Below are positions 1-7,933 of a stretch of 31,650 nucleotides of DNA, one piece after another. The position numbers and the translations under genes were made by a program. A model generated the notes under the pieces. That model did no database searches. It was not told the DNA's origin and saw nothing but the letters and a program-made list of their open reading frames with translations. How positions within the stretch are numbered: position 1 is the first letter of the stretch; the number at the start of each line of letters is the position of its first letter. Source of the stretch: Sulfurimonas sp. (GTDB lineage: Bacteria > Campylobacterota > Campylobacteria > Campylobacterales > Sulfurimonadaceae); NCBI RefSeq assembly GCF_023229105.1, contig NZ_JALNZY010000017.1:1-31650 (forward strand). The letters run 5' to 3'.

Positions 1-817
1 CCCTGCGCGCCAAGGCGATATATCTCCAGAGACGGAGTTTATACTTAAAAAGTTTAAAGCAGAAACTCCGCAGTTAAAAACTTCTTATGCAGGCGAGAGT
101 GTTTATCTTGTTGATTTTTCAGACCTTGCACAAGCTCCAAAAGATATAAAAGAGGCGACTATTTTAGGCATAGTAGATCATCATAAATTAGGTGACATTA
201 CAACAGATGCTCCGCTTGAGTGTTGGATTCGCCCTATAGGATGTTCAAATACAGTTATTAAAGAGATGTATGATTATCATAAAGTAGAGATTCCAAAAGA
301 TATAGCTGGCATGATGATGTGTGCAATTTTGAGTGATACTGTCATTTTTAAATCCCCGACATGCACAAAGATTGACACAAAAGTTGTAAAAGAGCTTTCA
401 GTAATTTGCGGTATTGATGATTATAAGGCACTTGCTATGGAGATGTTTATTGCAAAATCCGCAATAGATGGTGCAAGTGCTAGAAATTTAAATACAAGAG
501 ATTATAAAGAGTTTGATATGAACGGCACAAAAGTGGGAATAGGTCAGCTTGAGATGGTTGATATCTCTGCGCTAAACAATAGGATAAATGATCTTTTTTC
601 AGATATGAAACTTATGAAGCAGGAGAGCGAGCTTCATACTATTATAATTCTTTTGACTGATATTATGAAAGAAGGATCTCAGCTTTTAGTGCTTAGTGAT
701 GATGCAAGCAGAGTAGAAAAAGCACTTAACACAAAACTTCAGGATAACCAAGCGTGGTTAGATGGAGTATTAAGCCGTAAAAAGCAAATTATACCGTTTT
801 TGCAGAAGCAATTTTAA
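1..817 (+). CDS. ppaC: Manganese-dependent inorganic pyrophosphatase (family II), 5' end cut by window edge
   Basis: This cytoplasmic enzyme hydrolyses pyrophosphate to two phosphates and so pulls biosynthetic reactions forward. The reading frame is open from base 2 and carries 271 codons. The first in-frame ATG (266) is internal, because the DHH metal-binding motif (VDHHKLGD, DHH at 176-184) lies upstream of it. A GCSNTV segment follows, then a DHHA2 domain with SDTVIFKSPT. The C-terminus carries the substrate-binding SRKKQ motif typical of family II enzymes. Family members are roughly 300-310 residues, so about 35-40 N-terminal residues are missing. It converges on the FliL-like gene with a 50-bp gap and no convincing terminator. 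The family call is secure; the symbol is by family. Confidence 0.93.
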   Translation, partial: PARQGDISPETEFILKKFKAETPQLKTSYAGESVYLVDFSDLAQAPKDIKEATILGIVDHHKLGDITTDAPLECWIRPIGCSNTVIKEMYDYHKVEIPKDIAGMMMCAILSDTVIFKSPTCTKIDTKVVKELSVICGIDDYKALAMEMFIAKSAIDGASARNLNTRDYKEFDMNGTKVGIGQLEMVDISALNNRINDLFSDMKLMKQESELHTIIILLTDIMKEGSQLLVLSDDASRVEKALNTKLQDNQAWLDGVLSRKKQIIPFLQKQF

Positions 818-867
818 ACATAATCTTGATTATCTGCTGAAGAAGTTTAATATTTTAATAAAGTTTG

Positions 868-1389
868 TCACTGAACTATAAATTGATTAAAATAGACTTC
901 TTCTACTTCTGTGTTACTTAAATTATTATTGAGTATATTTTTTATTTTTTTTCTCATTTTTTCACTGTTTATGTTTGCAGAAGAGTAACCAAGCATAGCA
1001 TTTATAGTAGCATCTCTTAAAATAACTCCTTTTTTTAGTATCTCATCTTTTGCATCACTGTTGCCGTTTAACCAAGAACTGCTTTTGTTAGTAAGTTTGT
1101 ACTTTATAGATATATTGGCGATAAGTTTTTCTTTGCCTGAGATATTAAAAACAAAGTCACCGAGGTTTGCTTCTGTAGCACTAATTATAGTTACTTCCAT
1201 GCTGTTGCTTAGACTTGAGGAGACAGCACGACTAAAAAAGTTGTCTTTTGAGATTTTTGTCTCGATATCATATTTTTTAAGTTTGTTAAAGCTTGAATTT
1301 AAAACTCCCAAAACCAGCAGCAAAATCACTATAATAGATACTATAACTAAAATAGCATTTTTAATTATTTTTACTCTATCTATTTGCAT
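868..1389 (-). CDS. FliL-like single-pass membrane protein
   Basis: A 173-residue protein with a short charged N-terminus, one membrane segment (about residues 11-30) and a periplasmic domain. The C-terminal half fits the FliL fold family. It has an IRDATIN-like helix, 'LGY' where FliL has its S-x-x-x-dL helix start, an amphipathic MRKKIKNILNN helix, and the family-typical ending VEEVYFNQFIVQ. FliL proteins sit around flagellar stators and modulate torque. The ATG overlaps the stop of the upstream haem/GGDEF/EAL gene by 10 bp, so translation is probably coupled. There are no other flagellar genes in the window, so it may be a paralogue of the true fliL rather than fliL itself. Residue conservation is modest, and the functional assignment is an inference from fold and neighbour. 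Confidence 0.7.
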   Translation of the reverse strand: MQIDRVKIIKNAILVIVSIIVILLLVLGVLNSSFNKLKKYDIETKISKDNFFSRAVSSSLSNSMEVTIISATEANLGDFVFNISGKEKLIANISIKYKLTNKSSSWLNGNSDAKDEILKKGVILRDATINAMLGYSSANINSEKMRKKIKNILNNNLSNTEVEEVYFNQFIVQ

Positions 1390-3974
1390 GATTTAGACTC
1401 TATATCTTCAATACTACAAGGTTTTGCAAATAGATATCCTTGAAAAAAATCACATCCAAGCTCTTTTAAAAGCTCAAACTGCTCTTTTGTCTCAACGCCC
1501 TCGGCGATAACATCAAAGTTGAATTCTTTGCCCATCATGATTATGGTTTTAACTATTGTTTTGTCAGAGTCGCTCTTGTTGAGGCTAGAAACAAAAGATT
1601 TATCGATTTTTAATTCATCAATTTGTAGATTTTTTAGATAGTTCAGATTTGAATATCCTGTTCCAAAATCATCTATAGAAATTGATATACCAAAACTTTT
1701 TAAAGCCTCTATTTTTCGTGTAATCTTCTCTTGGTCGTCTATAAAAACACCCTCTGTTATTTCAATTCTTATATTTGTGGGGTCTATATTTTTAGAGTCA
1801 ATAAGGGATTTGAGATTCTCAACAAATCCCTTCTCTTTAAACTGAATTGGACTTACGTTGACTGAGATTCTCCAGGTCTTTTTAATCGGGTTATCTCTAA
1901 AGAGCACAAGTTGGTCTGTTGCACTCTCAAGTACAAAGCGACCTATCTCTTTTATGATGCCATACTCTTCTGCTAGCGGGATAAATTCCATAGGAGGAAT
2001 CATCCCTCGTTCTGGGTGCATCCACCTTATAAGAGCTTCCGCGCCGACAACTTTTTCATCTATGTCAAATTGTTTTTGGTAGTATAGAACAAGCTCTTTT
2101 TGCTCAAGAGCTTTTTTGAGTTCAAGAAGCATCTGTAGTCTATATTTCGTTACATGCTGAAGAGACTCATCATAAAAACGAATAGCATTTTTTCCATCAT
2201 TTTTTGCGCTTCTCATAGCGTATTCAGCTTGATTGAATAGTATATTTAAATTTACTTCACGCTTCAAAAAGAGTACAATTCCTATGCTGCATGTGAGATA
2301 AAAAGATTTTTCTTCTATAACAAAAGCTTCCTTTAATATCTTCTGTATCTCTTTTGCAAAGTTTTCAGCAATGACGGCAGCTTCCTCCTCTTTTAAAGAG
2401 AGATTTTCTAAAAGAATAGAGAACTTGTCTCCGCTGTATCTTGCAGTAATAGAATTTGTTTGAGTTATAGAGACTAACCTTTGAGCGCTTTGTTGTAATA
2501 CAATATTTCCTATGTCATTGCCCATTAAGTCATTTATATCTTTAAAATTATCAAGATCCAAAAATAAAATCGCACCGTATTTTAAATTTTTATCGCTATC
2601 GATTAATGCTTGAGATAGATGTTGCTCAAACAGTTTTAGATTTGGCAAAAAAGTAAGTGAATCATAAAAAGAGAGTTGATTGATTGCCTCTTTTTGATAA
2701 AAAGAGTTGATGGCAAAACCTATATCCCCTGCAAGTTCATTTATCATATTTCGTTCCTCTTTACTTAGCCCTTTTTCCTTAGTTGTGCAAATACTTATAA
2801 CGCCAAGAGCTTTTTTTGCATGGTAATTTTTTCTAAGAGGAGTTAGGTAGATTTCGCTTATATTGTACTTTTTCATTTTTTCTTTGTATTGTAGCGGCAA
2901 GCTTTCATCAAAATGTTTAATTAGAACAGATTTGTTGTTTTGAAAAACGTCTATCTCTAAAGGGAGTACATTAAAGTCTTCATTTAGTCCGACAGATGCT
3001 TTTAGAGTCAGTTTAGCATTTTGAAAAAGTAGTATTTTAACACTGAAAAAGGTTGTGTTTGAGTGCATTGAGGCAGCTGTCTTTTCTATGAGCTCGTCGA
3101 TACTCGTAGCTGTAATTAAAATTTGATTACAGTCTGTAACCGTTCTTAGTATAGAAAAAAGATGTTTTTGTTTTTCATTTGCAAGTTGCAGTTCATTCTT
3201 TTGTTCTTGCAAATCTGCCGTTTTTATTTTTACCTCTTTTTGAAGAACTGTTTTTTGTTCAACATCTTTAAGAGTTAATTTTTTGATGGCAAAATAGACT
3301 ATAAAGAGCAGAAAAAATATTGTAAGCCAAAGAAAAATAGCGATTTCATAAAAGTTTCTTGTGGAAGTGAGTTCTAGCTGGTCGATAGGAATCTTAATGC
3401 TTGTAATGCCTCGTAAGTCCCCTACTTTATAATCATAAGCCGTATCGTATCTCTCTCTTATAGATGGTAAAACCTCCTCTCTTTTGCCGTGACACGCGAG
3501 GCAGTATTTCTCAATAAAAAGTGGTGCTGTATAATGTATAACACTTTTTGAATCTTGTTTAATTTTTTTGATGCGAATATTTTCGTGCGGGTTGTTTTTA
3601 AAAAAATCAATGGCTTCAAGTTCAAACGAATCTGCCATATTTTTTAGGTTTCTAGGTCTATCTGTTACATTTCTTATGGTTATGTTGTCTTTGGAAATCT
3701 CTGAAAATTTATCACTTATAAGTGTTGAGGCATGGGCTGGCAAAAAGCCGATAGTAGAGTCGTTAAAATCTAAACCGCTACTTAAAAACTGTTTATGATA
3801 AACATAGCGCATAGCGATAAAGTAACTTTTGAGTGTTTCACTCATTGATAACGCTCTTTCTTGTATATCTTTTTGTTTTTGTTGATATATGTAAATAGTT
3901 AAAATAGAATTAGATAAAATTATAAGAAGAGCAACAATCCAAAATATTTTTTTGTTAAGATGAAATTTAAACAA
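1380..3974 (-). CDS. Membrane c-di-GMP protein: haem-binding sensor, GAF, degenerate GGDEF, intact EAL
   Basis: An 864-residue signalling protein. Membrane segments at about 10-30 and 209-231 bracket a periplasmic domain of the DUF3365/Tll0287-like type, with a c-haem motif CLACH (158-162). A coiled coil follows (about 235-270), then a GAF-like domain (about 275-425), GGDEF (about 435-600) and EAL (about 610-860). The GGDEF signature reads SGDKF (514-518), so cyclase activity is doubtful. The EAL domain keeps EALIRW (646-651), N706, E738, DDFGTGYSN (768-776), K789 and AEGVE (824-828). The likely activity is therefore c-di-GMP hydrolysis to pGpG, controlled by haem redox or ligand state. The start is TTG: a TAAGG Shine-Dalgarno lies 7 nt upstream, and no ATG gives a better start. 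The gene overlaps the FliL-like gene by 10 bp. Confidence 0.9.
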   Translation of the reverse strand: MFKFHLNKKIFWIVALLIILSNSILTIYIYQQKQKDIQERALSMSETLKSYFIAMRYVYHKQFLSSGLDFNDSTIGFLPAHASTLISDKFSEISKDNITIRNVTDRPRNLKNMADSFELEAIDFFKNNPHENIRIKKIKQDSKSVIHYTAPLFIEKYCLACHGKREEVLPSIRERYDTAYDYKVGDLRGITSIKIPIDQLELTSTRNFYEIAIFLWLTIFFLLFIVYFAIKKLTLKDVEQKTVLQKEVKIKTADLQEQKNELQLANEKQKHLFSILRTVTDCNQILITATSIDELIEKTAASMHSNTTFFSVKILLFQNAKLTLKASVGLNEDFNVLPLEIDVFQNNKSVLIKHFDESLPLQYKEKMKKYNISEIYLTPLRKNYHAKKALGVISICTTKEKGLSKEERNMINELAGDIGFAINSFYQKEAINQLSFYDSLTFLPNLKLFEQHLSQALIDSDKNLKYGAILFLDLDNFKDINDLMGNDIGNIVLQQSAQRLVSITQTNSITARYSGDKFSILLENLSLKEEEAAVIAENFAKEIQKILKEAFVIEEKSFYLTCSIGIVLFLKREVNLNILFNQAEYAMRSAKNDGKNAIRFYDESLQHVTKYRLQMLLELKKALEQKELVLYYQKQFDIDEKVVGAEALIRWMHPERGMIPPMEFIPLAEEYGIIKEIGRFVLESATDQLVLFRDNPIKKTWRISVNVSPIQFKEKGFVENLKSLIDSKNIDPTNIRIEITEGVFIDDQEKITRKIEALKSFGISISIDDFGTGYSNLNYLKNLQIDELKIDKSFVSSLNKSDSDKTIVKTIIMMGKEFNFDVIAEGVETKEQFELLKELGCDFFQGYLFAKPCSIEDIESKSCK

Positions 3975-4002
3975 TGCAAAACCTTAATAAAATTTATCTT
4001 TA

Positions 4003-4011
4003 AGTATAGCA
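4003..4011 (-). promoter_or_regulatory. Extended -10 promoter for the haem/EAL - FliL-like unit
   Basis: On the minus strand this reads TGCTATACT, an extended -10 (TGn-TATACT). It lies about 29 bp upstream of the TTG start. I see no good -35, which is usual for Campylobacterota sigma-70 promoters. It would give a short leader containing the AAGG Shine-Dalgarno. Confidence 0.45.
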
Positions 4012-4102
4012 TACGTTAAATATTTTTTATATTTGTTTTAGAAATTTTTTATTTGACGCAAAAAATGTTCCACTTCTTACATTATTTTCAGTTTTATTAC
4101 TC

Positions 4103-4108
4103 TACAAT
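4103..4108 (+). promoter_or_regulatory. Possible -10 element (TACAAT) for the S4-trpD-tsaE-lptB-rpoN unit
   Basis: TACAAT lies 30 bp upstream of the S4-protein ATG. No -35 lies at the usual spacing. A TTGACG at 4053-4058 is too far away to pair with it. This is a weak call based on position and similarity to TATAAT. Confidence 0.3.
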
Positions 4109-4137
4109 ATGCCAAAAAAATGAGAGTGTAGGTCTGG

Positions 4138-4386
4138 ATGAGAATAGATAAATTTTTAAATTCGGTAAATATTACAAAAAGACGTTCAGTGTCACAGGAT
4201 ATGATAGCAAACGGTGTCGTACTTATAAATGGTGTTGTTGCAAAAGCGAGTAAAAATGTTGCCGTGGGAGACGTAGTGACTATAAACTATCTAAATTCCG
4301 TAAAAAAGTATGAGGTAGTGCAGATTCCTCAGACAAAATCGACGCCAAAGAGTCTTCAAGAAGAGTATGTAAAGGAGATTTCATGA
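4138..4386 (+). CDS. S4-domain RNA-binding protein, RqcP/YabO-like
   Basis: A small (82-residue) cytoplasmic protein that is almost entirely one S4 RNA-binding fold. It begins MRIDKFLNSVNITKRRS and continues with ANGVVLINGVVAKAS and VAVGDVVTI. This is the pattern of RqcP/YabO, which binds the obstructed 50S subunit and helps RqcH add C-terminal alanine tails during ribosome-associated quality control. Hsp15-type S4 proteins are the alternative, but they are normally longer. The trpD start overlaps its stop (ATGA at 4383-4386). It opens a five-gene unit that also holds tsaE, another translation-related gene. The S4 domain is clear; the RqcP role is inferred from family. Confidence 0.8.
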   Translation: MRIDKFLNSVNITKRRSVSQDMIANGVVLINGVVAKASKNVAVGDVVTINYLNSVKKYEVVQIPQTKSTPKSLQEEYVKEIS

Positions 4387-5369
4387 ACTACGAGGAGGCA
4401 AAAAAATCATTTATGTCACTCTTTAAGCATGAAATGAACGATAAGCAGATGAGAGAGTTTCTCTTAAGACTAAAGCTTGATGAAAACACCCAAGTTCAAA
4501 CCATAGCTGCTGCTGCAGAAGTTATGCGCTCTTTTGCAATTGAGTTGCCTATATCTGAGGATTTGCGCGCAAGAGTTATTGACATCGTAGGAACCGGCGG
4601 AGACAAGATAGGAAGTTTTAATATCTCTTCAACCGTAGCTATAATAACGGCTTCATGCGGAAGTATGGTGGCAAAACATGGAAGTCGCTCAGTTACCTCA
4701 AAATCCGGAAGTGCAGATATGTTTGAGGAGCTAGGAATCAGGCTTGATTTAGACATAAAAAAGAGTGCCAGACTTCTTGAGGAAAGCGGTTTTACTTTTA
4801 TGTTTGCACAAAATCACCATCCTGCGATGAAGTTTATCATACCCGTTAGAAAAACCATACCCGATAAGACGATTTTCAACATCCTAGGTCCGCTTACAAA
4901 TCCAGCCGGAGCAAAAAAGTCTCTTCTGGGAGTGTTTCATAAATCATTTGTTCCAAAAATAGCTGAGGCACTAAAGATGAATGGCGCGACTTCAAGTATG
5001 GTGGTAAGTTCAAGAGAGAAGATGGATGAGATAAGCATTAGCGACATTACATACGCTTCACGGTTAAAAGACGGTAAGCTTCATGAGTTTATAATCGACC
5101 CGCAGGAGTATGGTATAAAAAAAGCTCCTCTTAGCGCAATAGTCGGCGGAGATGCAAAAGAGAATGCGCAGATTTTATATAATATTCTTGACTCTAAGGC
5201 AACAGATGCACAAAGAGATATTGTGCTTATAAATGCTGCTTCGGCTCTTATGGTTGATGGTTTGGCTCGGGATATTCAAGATGGCTTAGAGATGGCACAA
5301 GAAGCCATAAAAAAATCAAAAGCCAAAGATAAGCTCAAACAAATCTTTGAAATATCAAACAAATTATGA
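4383..5369 (+). CDS. trpD: Anthranilate phosphoribosyltransferase
   Basis: This cytoplasmic enzyme of tryptophan synthesis joins anthranilate and PRPP to give N-phosphoribosyl-anthranilate. It is 328 residues, the usual family length. The PRPP-binding GTGGD loop is at 70-74, followed by SFNISST. The glycine-rich KHGSRSVTSKSGSAD lies at 98-112; most relatives have N where this one has S101. The helical N-terminal domain and the later GPLTNPA motif are also present. The start overlaps the S4 gene (ATGA), and the stop overlaps the tsaE start by 4 bp, so it lies in a translationally coupled chain. No other trp genes are nearby, so this is an orphan copy away from any trp operon. Confidence 0.96.
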   Translation: MNYEEAKKSFMSLFKHEMNDKQMREFLLRLKLDENTQVQTIAAAAEVMRSFAIELPISEDLRARVIDIVGTGGDKIGSFNISSTVAIITASCGSMVAKHGSRSVTSKSGSADMFEELGIRLDLDIKKSARLLEESGFTFMFAQNHHPAMKFIIPVRKTIPDKTIFNILGPLTNPAGAKKSLLGVFHKSFVPKIAEALKMNGATSSMVVSSREKMDEISISDITYASRLKDGKLHEFIIDPQEYGIKKAPLSAIVGGDAKENAQILYNILDSKATDAQRDIVLINAASALMVDGLARDIQDGLEMAQEAIKKSKAKDKLKQIFEISNKL

Positions 5370-5779
5370 GAAAATATCTACTTTCTTTAGAGGAGCTTGA
5401 TGCTTTAGCTGAGGATATTGTTAAAAATTTTTGCAGTGGCGTGGTTATTTTGCGCGGAGATTTGGCTGCTGGGAAAACAACTTTTGTAAAAACGGCAGTA
5501 AAGTATTTAGGCATCAATGAGGAAGTAACGTCACCCACATTTTCTCTTCAACACTGCTATGGAGAGAGAGTCTTTCATTATGATTTATACAACCATGGGT
5601 TGGATCACTTTATCTCTTTGGGAATGTTAGAGGAGCTTGAGAGAGAGGGGCTTCATTTTGTAGAGTGGGGCGATGATGAGTTAGCTGGGATTTTAAATTT
5701 GGCTGAGATTAAGAACATAACGATAGAGATAGAAAAAATTTCTGATGATAAGAGAGAGTATAGAATATGCACACACTAA
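5366..5779 (+). CDS. tsaE: tRNA threonylcarbamoyladenosine synthesis ATPase TsaE
   Basis: A 137-residue P-loop ATPase that works with TsaB and TsaD to place t6A at position 37 of ANN-decoding tRNAs. The Walker A motif is GDLAAGKT (31-38). The family usually has GDLGAGKT, but the G-x4-GKT consensus is kept. TSPTF (55-59), HYDLY (70-74) and the EWGD motif (99-102) complete the family signature. The start overlaps trpD by 4 bp, and the 3' end overlaps lptB by 13 bp. The tsaE-lptB-rpoN order is, as I recall, also found in Helicobacter, which supports the lineage call. Confidence 0.94.
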   Translation: MRKYLLSLEELDALAEDIVKNFCSGVVILRGDLAAGKTTFVKTAVKYLGINEEVTSPTFSLQHCYGERVFHYDLYNHGLDHFISLGMLEELEREGLHFVEWGDDELAGILNLAEIKNITIEIEKISDDKREYRICTH

Positions 5780-6489
5780 AAGCAGTAGAACTTAAGAAAA
5801 AAATAAAAGATTTAGAGATAGTAAAAGGAATGAGCCTTGAGGTTAAAAGCGGCGAGGTAGTAGGACTTTTGGGACCAAACGGAGCTGGTAAAACAACAAC
5901 CTTTTATATGATTTGCGGATTAGTTGAATCAAGCGGCGGGGAGGTGTTTTTTGATGATGAAAACCTCTCCGGCATGCCTTTGCATATAAGAGCTTTAAAA
6001 GGGATAGGCTACCTTCCCCAAGAGGCTTCCATCTTTAAAGATTTAAGTGTCGAGGATAATCTTTTAATTGCTGCAGAGGTAAAGATAAAGGATAAAGAAG
6101 CTCAAGAAAAGCGGATATTGGAGCTTCTTGATATGTTTAATATTGAGCCGATTCGCTATAGAAAGGGGGTAAGTCTAAGCGGCGGTGAGAGACGACGTGT
6201 CGAGATAGCTCGTGCTTTAGTAAATTCGCCCAAGTTTTTGCTTCTTGATGAACCATTCGCCGGTGTTGACCCTATAGCTGTTATGGATATTCAAACAGTC
6301 ATAAGACAACTTGCATCATATGGAATTGGCGTACTTATTACAGACCATAATGTACGTGAGACTCTTGATGTTTGCGACAGAGCCTATGTTATTAAATCTG
6401 GCTCGCTTTTAGCAAGCGGAACTAGTGCTGAAATAGGACAAAATGCAGATGTAAGAAAACACTATCTAGGCGAGGAATATAAGCTTTAG
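5767..6489 (+). CDS. lptB: LPS-export ABC transporter ATPase LptB
   Basis: The cytoplasmic ATPase that powers LptFG to extract LPS from the inner membrane and push it across the Lpt bridge. It is 240 residues, the standard length. It has Walker A GPNGAGKT (36-43), Q-loop Q85, signature LSGGE (137-141), Walker B LLLDEP (158-163) and H-loop H194. The ABC signature context ERRRVEIARAL and DEPFAGVDPIAV are typical of LptB rather than of amino-acid ABC ATPases. It overlaps tsaE by 13 bp, and rpoN follows after 13 bp. The lptB-rpoN adjacency is widespread in proteobacteria and supports the assignment. Confidence 0.95.
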   Translation: MHTLKAVELKKKIKDLEIVKGMSLEVKSGEVVGLLGPNGAGKTTTFYMICGLVESSGGEVFFDDENLSGMPLHIRALKGIGYLPQEASIFKDLSVEDNLLIAAEVKIKDKEAQEKRILELLDMFNIEPIRYRKGVSLSGGERRRVEIARALVNSPKFLLLDEPFAGVDPIAVMDIQTVIRQLASYGIGVLITDHNVRETLDVCDRAYVIKSGSLLASGTSAEIGQNADVRKHYLGEEYKL

Positions 6490-6502
6490 GGGCTTATAAA
6501 AC

Positions 6503-7771
6503 ATGGCGGCATTAAGACAGACACAAAGTGTAGAGAACAAGCACAAGCTCTCAAATACACTGCGCAATTGGCTTCCGATTTTGCACTCAAGTCTAAGTGA
6601 TTTGAATGAGGCAATGTCGCCGTTTATTGAGTCAAATCCCGTTGTGGAAGTAAAATGCGGATATGAAGAGAGCTTTGAGAGTAAAATTCCCAAAAAAATT
6701 ATAAGCGGCTCTGTAAATAACTCAAGAACTGAACAAATAGAGGCTTTGACTATTCAGAGTCGATCTCTTTTTGATGTATTAGATGAGCAGCTTGAGGCGC
6801 CTCTTTTTCCTACTCCCATCTCACAGAAAATTGCCTCCTTCGTCGTTGAAAACCTTGATGAAAACGGATATTATGAAGGAGATAGTGAAGAGTTTTGTAA
6901 AAATAACTCCATCGATATAGCAGAGTTTGAAAAAATACGCCTTAGATTTGCGCATGTAGAGCCCGTAGGCGTAGGCGCTAAAAATCTCTCGGAATCCTTT
7001 TTATTTCAGTTAGATAGTTCTGATATAAGCGATGAAGCGTACTCTTTTGCTATAAAAGTGATAGAGGATTTACAAAATATTTATGCCTACTCAGATGAGA
7101 AAAATTTTGCCGAGGTAATGCGTGTGCTTGGAACTTTTAAAAATCCTCCTGCAATTGAGTATCAAGAGGAGTCCTCGCATGTGGTTCCGGATTTGATGAT
7201 ATATTTTAACGACGAGGAGCAGATAGAGGTTAAACTAAACGATGCCTATTACCCGACAATCCATATAGATGCGAACTATGGAGTCGAACATGAGTTTATC
7301 TCGCAAAAAATTAAAGAGGCAAAAAGTTTGGTTGATGCTCTTGATATGAGAAAAGCGACACTTTATAAAGTAGGGCTAATGATAGTGGAGTATCAGTATC
7401 AGTTTTTTACAGGCGGAGCGATTATGCCGCTAACACTAAAAACTCTAGCAGATGAGTTTGGGCACAATCCATCAACCATCTCAAGAGCAATTGCGAACAA
7501 ATATATAGCATGTAACAGAGGCATATTTGCCATGAAAGAGTTTTTTACCACTGCCATAGATGAAGATGTCTCAAACGCGGCAATAAAAGAGTTTGTGGTA
7601 AGTTTAGTAAAACAGGAAAATCGAGCAAAACCTCTAAGTGACATGAAGCTTTTGGAGTTTATTCAAGATAAGTTCAAAGTTCAGATGGTAAGACGCACCA
7701 TCGCGAAGTACAGAAAACAGCTAAACATAGCAGGTTCAAGTGAGCGAAAAAAACTTTATCATTTGCATTAG
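6503..7771 (+). CDS. rpoN: RNA polymerase sigma-54 factor
   Basis: A 422-residue alternative sigma factor. In Campylobacterota it mainly drives middle and late flagellar genes under an FlgR-type activator. Region I starts LRQTQSV (4-10) and LSNTLRNWLPIL. The core-binding domain contains VEPVGVGAKNLSESFLFQL (152-170). A helix-turn-helix lies at about 310-335 (LADEFGHNPSTISRAI). The RpoN box is VRRTIAKYRK (396-405), against ARRTVAKYRE in enterobacteria, so the -24 contact residues are largely kept. The length matches epsilonproteobacterial RpoN. The ATG follows a TTAGGGG Shine-Dalgarno overlapping the lptB stop region. It is the last gene of the unit; only AT-rich sequence follows. Confidence 0.96.
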   Translation: MAALRQTQSVENKHKLSNTLRNWLPILHSSLSDLNEAMSPFIESNPVVEVKCGYEESFESKIPKKIISGSVNNSRTEQIEALTIQSRSLFDVLDEQLEAPLFPTPISQKIASFVVENLDENGYYEGDSEEFCKNNSIDIAEFEKIRLRFAHVEPVGVGAKNLSESFLFQLDSSDISDEAYSFAIKVIEDLQNIYAYSDEKNFAEVMRVLGTFKNPPAIEYQEESSHVVPDLMIYFNDEEQIEVKLNDAYYPTIHIDANYGVEHEFISQKIKEAKSLVDALDMRKATLYKVGLMIVEYQYQFFTGGAIMPLTLKTLADEFGHNPSTISRAIANKYIACNRGIFAMKEFFTTAIDEDVSNAAIKEFVVSLVKQENRAKPLSDMKLLEFIQDKFKVQMVRRTIAKYRKQLNIAGSSERKKLYHLH

Positions 7772-7909
7772 TAAGAGCCTCTATTATTTATAAAAAAAGA
7801 AAAATATTTCAAAATGACATATTTTTTAATGAAAATAAATTATGTATAAATATTCAAAATTTATTTGTTTAAATATTGATATTTTGTGTTAGCATACGCT
7901 TAAAAAATT

Positions 7910-7915
7910 TATAAT
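7910..7915 (+). promoter_or_regulatory. -10 element (TATAAT) upstream of the TIGR02757 gene
   Basis: A perfect TATAAT lies 18 bp upstream of the TTG start in the AT-rich rpoN downstream gap. A start about 7 nt on would leave the AAGG Shine-Dalgarno at the extreme 5' end of the mRNA. The promoter may therefore be slightly different from this match. No clear -35 is visible. Confidence 0.4.
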
Positions 7916-7933
7916 ATTTTTAAGGTTTGAGAA

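Noticed and set aside
820..833. Short palindrome ATAAT-CTTG-ATTAT after the pyrophosphatase gene as a terminator
   Set aside because: Only five A-T pairs and no T-run follow; it would not form a stable stem.
1061..1396. 111-residue open frame antisense to the FliL-like gene
   Set aside because: Its hydrophobic content mirrors the membrane segment on the other strand; there is no ribosome binding site.
6570..6584. Sigma-54-like GG...GC promoter motif
   Set aside because: It lies inside the rpoN coding region, and the GG-GC spacing is 11 rather than the required 10 bases.
7800..7826. AAAAATAT...ATATTTTT inverted repeat after rpoN as a terminator
   Set aside because: Eight pairs, all A-T, with an 11-nt loop in very AT-rich sequence; expected by chance.
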